Positions 27,157 through 36,239 of a stretch of 56,435 bases of DNA are shown piece by piece. The position numbers and the translations under genes were made by a program. The notes under the pieces were generated by a model. That model did no database searches. It saw only the letters and a program-made list of their open reading frames with translations, and was not told the origin of the DNA. This DNA is from RUG14871 sp045539425 (GTDB lineage Bacteria > Bacillota_I > Bacilli_A > Erysipelotrichales > Erysipelotrichaceae), in the NCBI GenBank assembly GCA_045539425.1, contig JAZQFH010000044.1, positions 1-56,435 on the forward strand, written 5' to 3'. Position 1 is the first letter of the stretch; every line of letters begins with the position of its first letter.

Positions 27157-27879
27157 CTAGGTTTCTGCACCTTCCACATAGAGCTCTCGAGCGTCCAGGG
27201 TTCTGCAGATCTCCTGGTAGTCACCGTAGAGAGTGACCTTATCACCCGGCACAAGTACCGTATCGGCATGGGCATCTTCCGGCTTGCCGTCTTTCGACTC
27301 GACTAAGAGGACGATGATGTTGTGATCGGTTTTCAAGCCGTTGTCCTTTAGCTTTTTCCCGACCAGTTCTTCCGGTAAGTGGGATAAAGTGACTGTGACG
27401 ATGGCATTATCTCCCAGAGAGTCAATGACGATCAGCGGGTTATAGCCGCGGTTGCCCATGAATCTGTTGATGATGTTTTTGACGATCTGGTCAACTGTGG
27501 AGCGCACTTTCGGGATGCGCAGCACGATGGCAACGCCGATAATGGCACTGAGCGGTATGGCAATGTCCAGTAAGAAGTTACTGACCTCTCGCTGCTTAAG
27601 TGAGAGGAAGATGTTAACGAAAGCGGAAACAAACGTGATGTTGAAGACGTAACCGAACATCATGGTAATGCGGGCAAGTCTTCTTCTCTGTCTTGAGGCC
27701 GTGACCAGTTCACTCTCTGCCGTAGTGAAGCCGGAGCCGGTCAAAAGCGAGATGACCTGGAAGCGGGCTTTCTCCTCGTCCAGTCCGGCAAAGCGGAAAA
27801 GGACGGTGAAGACTTCGGCAATCACCAGATAGATAATGATAATGAAAAGAAAGAGTGTAAATGCAGAGTAGATATTCAT
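27157..27879 (-). CDS. membrane protein with C-terminal RCK_C (TrkA-C) domain
   Basis: About 240 residues. Two membrane regions (about 6-28 and 75-120) flank the conserved LLTGSGFTTAESELVTASRQRRRLAR, which recalls selectivity-filter-like TSGFTTAE segments of potassium transport proteins. The last ~80 residues (IVTVTLSHLPEELVGKKL through DKVTLYGDYQEICRTL) are a TrkA-C domain that binds a small ligand and gates ion channels or transporters. A longer frame adds 33 residues, but a TATAAT box lies inside that extension, about 30 bp before the chosen ATG. Likely a regulatory or cation-permeation protein; partner unknown. Confidence 0.8.
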   Translation of the reverse strand: MNIYSAFTLFLFIIIIYLVIAEVFTVLFRFAGLDEEKARFQVISLLTGSGFTTAESELVTASRQRRRLARITMMFGYVFNITFVSAFVNIFLSLKQREVSNFLLDIAIPLSAIIGVAIVLRIPKVRSTVDQIVKNIINRFMGNRGYNPLIVIDSLGDNAIVTVTLSHLPEELVGKKLKDNGLKTDHNIIVLLVESKDGKPEDAHADTVLVPGDKVTLYGDYQEICRTLDARELYVEGAET

Positions 27880-28053
27880 TTGGCTGTTTCCGGTTCCTTT
27901 GTTTTCATTATATAACGCTATGGGGGATTCTTTGTTTTCAAATTTCAATTCAGACAAAAAAATGTGTTCTTCCATCACGATGATTTCAAATGGCTGCAGA
28001 TAATCGTGCGGAAGAGGGTAAAACTGCGATTTTCACACAGAAGAAGTAGACCT

Positions 28054-28062
28054 TGGTATAAT
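28054..28062 (+). promoter_or_regulatory. extended -10 promoter of the flavoenzyme-reductase pair
   Basis: TGG-TATAAT about 60 bp before the start codon. The rest of the 240-bp divergent region contains no gene that I can support. Confidence 0.6.
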
Positions 28063-28121
28063 AGAGAAAAGAGTTTCTCATAAAACGGAAAACACATAAT
28101 TACAGATAGGAAGAAATGCTT

Positions 28122-29663
28122 ATGGAAAAGTATGATCTTGTCGTCATCGGCGCCGGGAACGGCGGCCTTATGACAGCCTGCCGGGCAGCCATGATGGGTC
28201 TTAAGGTACTCGTCGTGGAGCGTCACAATCTGCCGGGCGGAGCCGCCACCAGTTTCGTAAGAGGACGTTTTGAATTTGACGCATCATTACATGAAATTCC
28301 TGATTTCGGAAAAGGGGAATCCCGGGGAGAGCTGGGCCGGCTTTTTGATGAGCTCGGCATCCGGGTGGAGATGATTCCGATCAGGGATGCCTTCCGCTAT
28401 GTCGTGGAAAAGGACGGGGTCCGCTCGCTCGATGTGACTTTCCCGCACGGGAAAGAGAAGGTGATGGAACTGATCGAGACGATCTGCCCGGAAGATGTGG
28501 AGGCGATGAACCGCTTCTTTGATGCCTATCAGGACATGGAGAAAGGTCTTGCCTATTTCGGAGCAGCCAGGGGGCAGATCGATCCGGAAGTGCTAATGAA
28601 GGAACACCCGAATTTCATGCGGATCATGTCCGTCTCGGCGGGAGAGTTTCTGAAGGCACTCGGAATGAGTGAAAAATGCCGCAAGATCCTCTCAGCCTAC
28701 TGGCCGTATCAGGGAACCGATATGGATACGGTGGATGCCAGCCGCTACCTGATGATGGTATACGGCTACTTTGTCAACGGAGCCTATGTGCCGCGCATGC
28801 GTTCGCATTCACTTTCGACGGCAATCGTAAACAGAGCTGCCGCGTTCGGCTGCAGGTTCTTATTCGACACGGAGGTTGTCCGCGTCTTCACCAACCAGGG
28901 AAGAGTGTGCGGTGTGGAACTCTCTGACGGCAGAAAGATTGAAGCGGGAGCGGTGGTTTCCAATACCTTCCCGGAAATCGTCTATGCCAAGCTTCTGGAT
29001 GATCCGTCGCTTGTTCCGCCGTTTGAATTCAAGAAAGCCAATGCCCGGAAGTACGGCTTCCGTGCCTTCAGCGTTTTCCTGGGGCTGGATGCACCTCCGG
29101 AAGAGATCGGAATTGAAGACTATACAATCTTTTTATGCACAACTGCCGATTCCGCAAAGATCTGCGAGGAGTCCAGAACCAGATACGGAAAAGAATACGC
29201 ACTGGACGTCTGCTGTCTGAATATGGCAGTTCCGGACTGCAGTCCGAAAGGAACAACTGAAATGATTCTGACAATCTCCTATACGGATGATGCATGGGCG
29301 GATGTCACGGAAGAGGAATACATGAAGGTGAAACGGCAGATCGCGGATGAGCTGATCACGAATCTGGAAAACGTCATGGGATATCATATCCGGGAACATA
29401 TTGAGGAAATCGAGATAGCCAGCCCGATCACCTTTGCCCGTTACATGGGCTCTCCGCAGGGCTCCATTTACGGATACAGTTCGGAGAAATGGGACGGGAT
29501 GTCGTCCCGTATGATCACCAGCCAGATGGAACAGACCGTTCCGGGACTGTTCTTTGTCGGTGGACACGGAGCTTCTTTATCCGGGTATTATCCAACCTAT
29601 ACCAACGGCAGTAAGACCGCCCTCATGGTGATGGGTTATCTGAAGGGAGGTCAGAAAAGATGA
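28122..29663 (+). CDS. FAD-dependent oxidoreductase, phytoene desaturase/retinol saturase (CrtI)-like
   Basis: A 513-residue flavoprotein. The dinucleotide fold VVIGAGNGGLMTACRAA and VVERHNLPGGAATSF bind FAD; the end (PGLFFVGGHGASLSGYYPTYTNGSKTAL) is the CrtI-type C-terminal FAD motif. The family includes carotenoid desaturases, isomerases and retinol saturases that act on long hydrophobic polyenes. No carotenoid genes are near, so the substrate is unknown. An ATG six bases earlier sits too close to AGGAAG; the second ATG has proper spacing. It overlaps the reductase gene by four bases, so the two form one functional unit. Confidence 0.88.
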   Translation: MEKYDLVVIGAGNGGLMTACRAAMMGLKVLVVERHNLPGGAATSFVRGRFEFDASLHEIPDFGKGESRGELGRLFDELGIRVEMIPIRDAFRYVVEKDGVRSLDVTFPHGKEKVMELIETICPEDVEAMNRFFDAYQDMEKGLAYFGAARGQIDPEVLMKEHPNFMRIMSVSAGEFLKALGMSEKCRKILSAYWPYQGTDMDTVDASRYLMMVYGYFVNGAYVPRMRSHSLSTAIVNRAAAFGCRFLFDTEVVRVFTNQGRVCGVELSDGRKIEAGAVVSNTFPEIVYAKLLDDPSLVPPFEFKKANARKYGFRAFSVFLGLDAPPEEIGIEDYTIFLCTTADSAKICEESRTRYGKEYALDVCCLNMAVPDCSPKGTTEMILTISYTDDAWADVTEEEYMKVKRQIADELITNLENVMGYHIREHIEEIEIASPITFARYMGSPQGSIYGYSSEKWDGMSSRMITSQMEQTVPGLFFVGGHGASLSGYYPTYTNGSKTALMVMGYLKGGQKR

Positions 29664-30838
29664 AGAAGGATTATCTGAACAGCATTCCTCTTGAGAATTT
29701 TGCGCAAATCATTCCAAGACGCCGCAGTATCATTGAGCGCGCTCCGGCAACCATGCCGCAATATGAATACAATGCCAATGTTCTGGCAAAGAATCTGCAC
29801 CCGAGCGTGCAGCATGTCATTGTGACGGACATCATGCAGCTTCATAATGCCAGGCTCTACACCCTTTCCCCGAATGCGGAAAAGGGAACGGAAAAACTGG
29901 CTTATTTCCAGCCGGGACAGTATATCAGTCTGGATCTGAAGATTGCAGGCTCCCGCCTGAGGAGACCCTACTCGCTCTGCTCATTACCGTCCGTAAAAGA
30001 GTATCAGATCGTAGTGAAAGACATGAAAAACGGCTTTGCGTCGGAATATATCAATCAAAATTTTGAAATCGGAACGGAAGTAGATATCTCCGAGCCTTCC
30101 GGCTTCTTCTGCTATGAACCTTTACGGGACGCTCCTCACATCGTCGGAATTGCCGGCGGCAGCGGAATCGCGCCGTTTATCTCGATGGCAAAAGCCATCG
30201 CGGAAGGACTTCTGGATGCGGATATGACGCTTCTTTACGGAAGCCGAACGGAAGAGGAGATTCTTTTCAAAGAGGAACTGGAAGAACTTCAGAAGAAATG
30301 CGACAGAATCAATGTGGTTCATGTGCTCTCCGATGAAACAAAGGAAGGGTATTATCACGGCTTTATCTCCAAGGAACTCATCCGGGAATTCATGCAGGAG
30401 GACAGTTCCGTATTTGTCTGCGGTTCACAGGGCATGTATGACTATATCCGCACGCAGACGGAAGAGATGGCACTGCCGCTCAGAAGAGTGCGCTTTGATG
30501 CCTATGGCGAATATAAGCTTTCCGCAAGGGATGAAGGAAAGGCTATTATGGGAAAACAGTTTGAACTGCGTGTTCTCACCAATGACGGGGAAACCCATGT
30601 TATTCCTGCCCGAAGCGATGAGTCCATCCTGGTGGCTATCGAGCGTGCGGGAATCAAAGCTCCATCCAAATGCCGCAGCGGAGAATGCGGCTGGTGCCGC
30701 ACCAGACTGATCAGTGGGGAAGTGTATACGCCATCTTTAACGGAGCACAGAAGGCAGTACGATCAGGTGGCAGGATATCTTCATGCCTGCTGCAGCTTCC
30801 CGCTTTCCGACTGTACGGTTGCCATCAACTGCGAATAG
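29660..30838 (+). CDS. NAD(P)H:ferredoxin-type reductase with C-terminal 2Fe-2S domain
   Basis: A 392-residue electron-transfer protein. An N-terminal flavin-binding barrel (YFQPGQYISL, RLRRPYSLCSLP) is followed by a NAD(P)-binding domain (HIVGIAGGSGIAPFIS, LLYGSRTEEEI, VFVCGSQGMYDY) and a plant-type ferredoxin domain with CRSGECGWC and a distant Cys in HACCSF (C-x4-C-x2-C ... C). The ~50 residues before the flavin domain are extra. Translational coupling to the CrtI-like flavoenzyme suggests that it delivers electrons from NAD(P)H to that enzyme, making a reductive (saturase or isomerase) reaction more likely than an oxidation. Confidence 0.88.
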   Translation: MKKDYLNSIPLENFAQIIPRRRSIIERAPATMPQYEYNANVLAKNLHPSVQHVIVTDIMQLHNARLYTLSPNAEKGTEKLAYFQPGQYISLDLKIAGSRLRRPYSLCSLPSVKEYQIVVKDMKNGFASEYINQNFEIGTEVDISEPSGFFCYEPLRDAPHIVGIAGGSGIAPFISMAKAIAEGLLDADMTLLYGSRTEEEILFKEELEELQKKCDRINVVHVLSDETKEGYYHGFISKELIREFMQEDSSVFVCGSQGMYDYIRTQTEEMALPLRRVRFDAYGEYKLSARDEGKAIMGKQFELRVLTNDGETHVIPARSDESILVAIERAGIKAPSKCRSGECGWCRTRLISGEVYTPSLTEHRRQYDQVAGYLHACCSFPLSDCTVAINCE

Positions 30839-30861
30839 GAAAAAGACATTAAAATTTTAAA

Positions 30862-30909
30862 AAAAGAAAACGGATGCATTGATACAATGCGTCCGTTTTG
30901 GCTTTTTTG
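30862..30909. terminator. bidirectional terminator
   Basis: AAAACGGATGCATT with AATGCGTCCGTTTT (one wobble), loop GATAC, T-rich tail; the A/T runs on the left serve the convergent HD gene. Confidence 0.8.
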
Positions 30910-30914
30910 AATGA

Positions 30915-31559
30915 CTACAGGATCTCTTTCGAACTGTTGAGCTGATTCTGCAGTTTCTGATAGAACTGCTGATAGAAGCCGATGCGATCTCTCCAGAGTT
31001 TTGTGGCGCTCGGAGTCGCCAGTGTGAGCTGAAGGTAGTCTTCCAGATTGATCAGGTTCTGGTCAACCAGTTTTTTCTTCTGGTCATACGGCATTTCCGA
31101 GAACTGCAGCACCTGCAGTGTTTCATAAATGCGGTAGGCATCAATGCGGTCGATATTGTCCGCATCCTGAATGCTTAAGGCCATCGGGGTATCGGGGTGC
31201 TCAAAGTCGGCTTCATCATCCACATGGATGGCAATGCCGTAACAGAGCTCCTCCGTCAGCTTTGCGTCCACGCCTGCTTCAAGCAGGAACGGACGGACGA
31301 TCTGCGCAGAACGTCGGCCGTGGTTCTTCCAGTCTTCTTCGGAAGTGAATGTTTCGCGATAGGCGATATCGTGAAGCAGACAGGCAGCGGTGAATTCCTC
31401 AATGGGGAAACCTTCCGCTTCCGCAATCATTTTCCCGATATTGGCGACGCGGTAGCTGTGCTGCAGACGGTATTCGCCCTCACTGGGGTGCTCTTTAAAA
31501 TATGTGCTTTGCGCAAAGGACTCTTTCAAAAGAGCCTCTGCCTTTTCCAGAATACTCAT
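30915..31559 (-). CDS. HD-domain phosphohydrolase family protein
   Basis: A 214-residue metal-dependent hydrolase. The HD signature is spread over LQHSYRVANIGKMIAE (His), CLLHDIAYRE (His-Asp), the later IAIHVDDEAD (His) and SIQDADNIDR (Asp), as in HD phosphatases and phosphodiesterases acting on nucleotides. The C-terminal third is helical with a Gln-rich end. It begins four bases after the stop of the amidohydrolase gene with no good binding site of its own, so it is presumably translated by coupling. Its substrate is not predictable. Confidence 0.85.
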   Translation of the reverse strand: MSILEKAEALLKESFAQSTYFKEHPSEGEYRLQHSYRVANIGKMIAEAEGFPIEEFTAACLLHDIAYRETFTSEEDWKNHGRRSAQIVRPFLLEAGVDAKLTEELCYGIAIHVDDEADFEHPDTPMALSIQDADNIDRIDAYRIYETLQVLQFSEMPYDQKKKLVDQNLINLEDYLQLTLATPSATKLWRDRIGFYQQFYQKLQNQLNSSKEIL

Positions 31560-31563
31560 CTTG

Positions 31564-32706
31564 TTATTTTACTTTATTCCCGTTAATGAATACGGCAACC
31601 GGTTCCGCACCGGCATTGAACGGGCACTCTTCAAAGATGTTGATGTCGGCGTCCTTGCCAACTTCCAAAGAACCGACTCTGTCTTCGACACCGATGTGTT
31701 TCGCCGGGTTGATGGTGATGGCTTTTAAGGCGTCAAACGGTTTTAAGCCGTTGTGCATGGCGATGCCGGCACACATGGCCAAGTGCTGCTGCGGAATGAC
31801 CGGGGCATCCGTAATGATGGAGACGGAACAGCCGGCATTGGCCAAGACGGCCGGGGTTTCCCAGGACTTATTCTGCAGTTCAAACTTGGAGGCATGCGTG
31901 AGGGTCGGACCGACGGCACACGGATAGTTCTCTTTGGCGAGGATATCGGCAATCAGGTGTCCTTCCGTGACGTGCTCCAGTGTCAGTTTTAAATCGAATT
32001 CCTTCGCAATGCGGATGGAAGTCAGAATGTCATTGGCCTGATGGGCATGGGCTTTGAGCGGGATCTCTTTCTTTAAGACCGGGATCAGAGCTTCCAGCTT
32101 GGCATCAAAGGCCGGTTTCTTGAAGAGGTCGCCGTTGGCGGCTTCTTTCTTTTCCATGTATTCCTTTGCCTTGTATAACATCTCTCTCAGCTTGGCAGCC
32201 GTGGACATGCGGGCGAAGTTTCCTTTGTCCTTATAAACGCGTTTCGGGTTTTCGCCGAATGCGCATTTCATGGCGATCGGGTTCTTTAAGATCATCTCAT
32301 CGACGCTCTTGCCGATGGTCTTGACCGCAAAGAATGTTCCGCCTAAGACGTTGGCGCTCCCCGGTCCGGTCGCAACGGTTGTGACACCGCCGTTACGCGC
32401 CATCTCCACTGTCGGATCAAACGGGTTGAAACTGTCGATCCCTCTGAGCTGCGGGGAGATGATATCGTTCATTTCGTTATAGTCGGCACCTTCAAAGCCG
32501 ATGCCGTAACCGTCCAGTCCCAGATGGGAATGGGCATCCACAAAGCCCGGGTAGACATCCTTGCCCGAGGCGTCATAAACTTCTTCATTTTCTTTCGGTT
32601 CGATCGACGCTGCGATTTCAACGATTTTGCCGTCTTCTACGCGGATATCCGCAACATACGGCTGTTCATTTACGGCATCGTGAACTCTTCCTTGCTGAAT
32701 GATCAT
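31564..32706 (-). CDS. amidohydrolase family protein (imidazolonepropionase/dihydroorotase-like)
   Basis: A 380-residue metallo-hydrolase. An N-terminal beta domain leads into VYPGFVDAHSHLG (metal-binding HxH), then KAHAHQAND (His), LEHVTEGH (His) and ITDAPVIP (catalytic Asp), and the chain returns to the beta domain at VGSLEVGKDADINIF. Proteins like this are usually annotated as amidohydrolases; many open cyclic amides. AGGAGG sits seven bases before the chosen ATG; an upstream in-frame ATG would run through that site and is rejected. First gene of a two-gene unit with the HD protein. Confidence 0.9.
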   Translation of the reverse strand: MIIQQGRVHDAVNEQPYVADIRVEDGKIVEIAASIEPKENEEVYDASGKDVYPGFVDAHSHLGLDGYGIGFEGADYNEMNDIISPQLRGIDSFNPFDPTVEMARNGGVTTVATGPGSANVLGGTFFAVKTIGKSVDEMILKNPIAMKCAFGENPKRVYKDKGNFARMSTAAKLREMLYKAKEYMEKKEAANGDLFKKPAFDAKLEALIPVLKKEIPLKAHAHQANDILTSIRIAKEFDLKLTLEHVTEGHLIADILAKENYPCAVGPTLTHASKFELQNKSWETPAVLANAGCSVSIITDAPVIPQQHLAMCAGIAMHNGLKPFDALKAITINPAKHIGVEDRVGSLEVGKDADINIFEECPFNAGAEPVAVFINGNKVK

Positions 32707-32780
32707 GGGTTTTCCTCCTCTGAGTAATATTAGATACAATATACCATATTTTTGGGTATGTGTTTTGCGTCACGCCACAG

Positions 32781-32802
32781 AAAAAGCATCCTGAGGATGC
32801 TT
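32781..32802 (-). terminator. terminator overlapping the stop codon of the lysozyme-like gene
   Basis: AAGCATCC/GGATGCTT, loop of three, T5 on the minus strand; the first bases of the stem belong to the TAA stop. Confidence 0.8.
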
Positions 32803-33811
32803 AGTGGTTCAGATTGAAATAGGCACTGGCAAGATCGGCCCGTCCGGAAACCCTGGCGGCTCCTTCATATTTCTGACAGAAATACGTGGAAGCGTTGAAG
32901 GCTCCTTCAGCGGTATTCTCCACGGAAGTCAGATAGTTGTAGACTCTGCGGTAGGAAGTCGTCAGCTCGTGCTGCATGAATTCCAGCTGGCCGTCGATGG
33001 AATCGTAGGCGAGACCGTGCTCGGCGCAATAGCTGTAGAGATTCTCTCTTCTTCCGCCTCCCCACTGAATCAGGCCGTAGTATTTCGGCGTCTCACAGGT
33101 CGGGTCAAACGTACATTCGTATTTCATGTTGGCCAGAATGGCGCAGGTTGCGGCCAGGTTGTAGTGGTAGGTATTCAGAAGCTTATCCATAATGTAGGAG
33201 TAGTTGGCATTGGTTACCACATTCGGTCTTCTTCTCACCTGCAGGGTGTAGGAAGCCTCGGAGGTAAGCCCGTTGTCATCGGTGGCGATGACTTTGACCT
33301 CATAGTCGCCGACCTCTTCCAGGTTGGCTTCGGTGACGATCTGGATCTGATCATCTCTCAGTACCCCGTCCACGACATCCTGCACGGAAATGATGTTCTT
33401 CTTTGTGAAGTCGTATTCGCTTCCCATGTAGTAGATGACCTTGTCTTTCTCCAGAGAGATGAGCGGAGGCTGCGTGTCCACAACATGGAAGACTTTCGTA
33501 TAGCTGCGCTCTACCGTGGAGTTGAAGGTGGCGTCTTTGGCGCTGAGCGTATAGGTGACGGTATAGTCCCCGACTTCATACGGATTCATCACACCGCTCA
33601 TCGAAAGCTCTCCGGTGTGCGGCGGCGTCCCACGCTTGGCAATGGCATAGTTATTTCCGTATTCAATCGTCTCTTCAAGCGGGAGTCCGAACCAGAGGGA
33701 ATCATAGGCAAGAGCACGCTGATACTGATAGTTGCGGTAAATCAGCACGGCACAAAGAATTCCCAGTAAGACGAAGAATACTGTCTTTTTCAGTGTGATC
33801 TTTTTAAGCAT
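32801..33811 (-). CDS. membrane-anchored wall hydrolase with Ig-like domains and phage-tail-lysozyme-type domain
   Basis: A 336-residue extracellular protein. One N-terminal membrane helix (10-25) is followed by two bacterial Ig-like repeats (DUF5011 type; YEVGDYTVTYTLSAKD and VGDYEVKVIATDDNGLTSEA) and a C-terminal domain (ATCAILANMKYECTFDP, YGLIQWGGGRRENLYSY) with the pattern of phage tail-tip lysozymes; the Glu in KYE is the likely catalytic acid. It probably cleaves peptidoglycan outside the membrane. The same Ig-like unit occurs in the GH25 lysozyme encoded 4 kb upstream. There is no Shine-Dalgarno sequence before the ATG. Confidence 0.85.
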   Translation of the reverse strand: MLKKITLKKTVFFVLLGILCAVLIYRNYQYQRALAYDSLWFGLPLEETIEYGNNYAIAKRGTPPHTGELSMSGVMNPYEVGDYTVTYTLSAKDATFNSTVERSYTKVFHVVDTQPPLISLEKDKVIYYMGSEYDFTKKNIISVQDVVDGVLRDDQIQIVTEANLEEVGDYEVKVIATDDNGLTSEASYTLQVRRRPNVVTNANYSYIMDKLLNTYHYNLAATCAILANMKYECTFDPTCETPKYYGLIQWGGGRRENLYSYCAEHGLAYDSIDGQLEFMQHELTTSYRRVYNYLTSVENTAEGAFNASTYFCQKYEGAARVSGRADLASAYFNLNH

Positions 33812-33854
33812 ACGTATATATTAGGCAAAATGGCAAAATAATGCAAGTTTAGAG

Positions 33855-33876
33855 AAAAAAGCCCTAACGGGCTTTT
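33855..33876 (-). terminator. short terminator overlapping a stop codon
   Basis: AAAAGCCC/GGGCTTTT around TAAC, six T on the minus strand; the TAG stop of the polytopic membrane protein gene is inside the hairpin. Confidence 0.7.
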
Positions 33877-35654
33877 GGTGTTTCTAAGAGTAAGAGCGGG
33901 GTGAATACGGTAACCACCAGGATGTAGGCATAGGCGTAGCGGAAAAGGACCACCGGTCCCAGAATGCAGGTGCCGAAATAGAAAAATGACATCAGAAGCG
34001 GAATGAAGCATTCCTCTTTTTTTCTGAGCAGGCTGAGAAGGATTCCCAATATCATCGCCCAGCTGTAGACACCGATGGAAGAGAGGTGCTGTAAGAGCGG
34101 ATACTTCATGAAGGTGTTCTGATTGGCGTAGTTCTCATATCGCGAGGAAAGCGTCGGGAACAGCGTCGTGGCGGGAATCTGCAGGTATCTTGTTTCGTCC
34201 AGCCGCGGATCATCTTTTTCCAGCGTCCACTCCAGATACGGATGGAAGCTCTGCGGGTTCGGCCAGACCATCTCGGGGTTGAAGAAGCCCATATGGAGGT
34301 TGGCGTAGGCGTTGACGTAGAGCGGAAGGTTTTTTCTTCCGACATTCCAGTACAAACGGAAGAATGCGGCGGGATCCTCTAAAAAGAGTGCATCGTTGAA
34401 GTCGTTTTTTACGATATCGGCAGACCGCTTGGTCACATAATCCACGTTCGGCATATAGCGGTAGATCAGATCCTTTTCTTCCTGTGAAAGATCCGCATCC
34501 CATGGCTGGGAGTAGGTTACGGCCAACTGCTGAATGGGGACTGGCAACATCTCATGGATTGGGCCTTTCGTTACGCCGAGCGCGGAAGACAGAGGCCCCG
34601 TTAAGAGATAATACAGTAAGAGCGCGATTGAGCTGTGTATGATTACGCTCTTGAATTGATTCTTAAGAATCAAAAGCAGGAAGGGGAGCGTCGCGATAAG
34701 AACATAGATCCCGTTGTTGCGGAAGGCCGCAACCAGAAACATCAGAGACAGATAGCGGAGGCAGTAGGATTTCTTCTGCCAGAGCTCTCTATTCCGAATG
34801 CCGTCATAAAGGCAGAGGGCATAGAGCAGAAAGAACGCTCCGAAGAGCACATCCTTGGTCGCACTGATGGAAAGAATCGCGTGGAAGGGCAACAGAAGAA
34901 AGAGTGCCCATACCGCCAGACAGTAAAGTCCCGCATGCTTTTTCACAAACAGCACGGCACTTCCCAGCGCATGAGTAAGCAGTGCCATCTGCAGAAGCGT
35001 ATAGATAAGAAGTCCGGCGCGTGCGGAATGGAAGAGCGTCTCGCCGAACCGGATCAGTCCGCATAAAAGCAGGGTATGCAGTAAAGGATGATGCGTCGTT
35101 ATGGCGTGAGAGGTAAACTGCTCATACTGGAAGACGGCATCGTATCCGAAGTGTCCCGGAAAATGGGACAAAAGACAAAGCGTAAAAGAGAGAAAGAGGG
35201 AACCGTAAACCGCAAACGGGAACCATTTTGCGGAGAGGAGTCTCTCTGCCTGTGTAAAGTGCAGCGGTTTCAGCTTCAGATGCATAAGATTCAGAAACAT
35301 GATGGCGATGCCCGGAACGATCAGAAGACTCTTGAGAAAGAAGCCGCTCTCGGGGAAGAGCCAGTCATTGTAATACAGGGCGTTATTATAGACGATGATC
35401 CAGGAAAGCGATACGGAGAGTACGAGCGAAATGATCCACTCCGCTTTGGTATAACTCTTTTGATCTTCAAACAGTCTGCGGGTACAGAAATATAACAGCA
35501 GCGCACAGGGGAGCACCGTTAATGAGCGCAGACTCAGCGGGAAAAGATGAGAGTTGAAATGGGAAAAAAGTCCCGCTTCCGCAAGTGCGAACAGTGAGAA
35601 TAGTGCAATCAGTAATATTTCACGTAAAGACTGTCCGGTTTTCATCTGTTTCAT
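33864..35654 (-). CDS. large polytopic membrane protein, DUF6020/GT-C glycosyltransferase-like
   Basis: About 596 residues with some twelve hydrophobic segments and a long external loop near the C-terminus (about 370-510). FPGHFGYDAVFQYEQF and ILSISATKDVLFGAFFLLYA match the pattern of DUF6020-type proteins, which look like GT-C lipid-linked sugar transferases with a catalytic acidic residue in the first loop. It likely modifies a wall polymer or lipid carrier, fitting the neighbouring wall enzymes. Start uncertain: three in-frame ATGs lie within 22 bases, none has a Shine-Dalgarno sequence, and a TATAAT box overlaps the first two, so the third (35645) may be used on a leaderless transcript. 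Confidence 0.8.
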   Translation of the reverse strand: MKQMKTGQSLREILLIALFSLFALAEAGLFSHFNSHLFPLSLRSLTVLPCALLLYFCTRRLFEDQKSYTKAEWIISLVLSVSLSWIIVYNNALYYNDWLFPESGFFLKSLLIVPGIAIMFLNLMHLKLKPLHFTQAERLLSAKWFPFAVYGSLFLSFTLCLLSHFPGHFGYDAVFQYEQFTSHAITTHHPLLHTLLLCGLIRFGETLFHSARAGLLIYTLLQMALLTHALGSAVLFVKKHAGLYCLAVWALFLLLPFHAILSISATKDVLFGAFFLLYALCLYDGIRNRELWQKKSYCLRYLSLMFLVAAFRNNGIYVLIATLPFLLLILKNQFKSVIIHSSIALLLYYLLTGPLSSALGVTKGPIHEMLPVPIQQLAVTYSQPWDADLSQEEKDLIYRYMPNVDYVTKRSADIVKNDFNDALFLEDPAAFFRLYWNVGRKNLPLYVNAYANLHMGFFNPEMVWPNPQSFHPYLEWTLEKDDPRLDETRYLQIPATTLFPTLSSRYENYANQNTFMKYPLLQHLSSIGVYSWAMILGILLSLLRKKEECFIPLLMSFFYFGTCILGPVVLFRYAYAYILVVTVFTPLLLLETPKAR

Positions 35655-35686
35655 TATAACATGCATTAGGGAAAGGGAAGGGAAGA

Positions 35687-35722
35687 GAAAAAAACATGGA
35701 ACTTCACTACGGAAGTTCCATG
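35687..35722 (-). terminator. terminator
   Basis: CATGGAACTT/AAGTTCCATG stem of ten pairs, eight T on the minus strand; ends the small gene upstream of the polytopic protein gene. Confidence 0.85.
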
Positions 35723-35732
35723 TATTACAAGA

Positions 35733-36158
35733 TTAATAGATCAGCGGGTCAGAGTGTACGTCTTTTGTATCGGCTAAGAGCAGATAGCGCTGCGTCCCGG
35801 ATTTCAGCGGTTCGCTCTGCACGTAGGCAAAGCGGGAATTAAAGACGATGCAGGCATCCTGCGTCAGATCGGCCAGCTGTACGGCTTCCATTGCGGGAAG
35901 GATCTGCCCGTCTGCGGCTGCGTCCGGGGAGAGAATCAGGCAGGGCTCTTTCTGTCCCTGAATAAAACGGTTAAAGCTGTCGGAAAAAAGCAGATTATTC
36001 CCCTGAAGGGCTATTTTTTCAGCGTTCAGGAGGGTTTCCGCATTATGGCAGAAGCGGCTCAGCGCCCGATAGCGTTTCTCCTTATGCGAGAGTTCATGTA
36101 ACAGACGCTCCTGTTTCACTTTGCGGATGTACGTTTTGACAAAGTACTCCTCGTTCAT
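35733..36158 (-). CDS. hypothetical protein
   Basis: About 141 residues, soluble. The first half is basic and helical (EEYFVKTYIRKVKQERLLHEL, possibly a coiled coil); the second half is mixed (EPCLILSPDAAADGQILPAMEAVQ). No membrane segment or known motif. The TTG four codons upstream is directly next to AAAGGAG, so the ATG chosen here is the better start. It stands alone with its own terminator. I do not recognise the family. Confidence 0.65.
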   Translation of the reverse strand: MNEEYFVKTYIRKVKQERLLHELSHKEKRYRALSRFCHNAETLLNAEKIALQGNNLLFSDSFNRFIQGQKEPCLILSPDAAADGQILPAMEAVQLADLTQDACIVFNSRFAYVQSEPLKSGTQRYLLLADTKDVHSDPLIY

Positions 36159-36211
36159 GAAATGATTCAACTCCTTTTTCTGTCTTTATTATACCATGAT
36201 TCGCGTAATAA

Positions 36212-36236
36212 GAAAAAAGGCAGCCCGTGGGCTGCC
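36212..36236 (-). terminator. terminator of the PrsW-like gene
   Basis: GGCAGCCC/GGGCTGCC stem followed by six T on the minus strand, only a few bases after the stop codon. Confidence 0.85.
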
Positions 36237-36239
36237 CTG

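Noticed and set aside
27880..27978. A 33-residue extension of the RCK_C membrane protein
   Set aside because: A TATAAT box falls inside it and it has no RBS or conserved feature.
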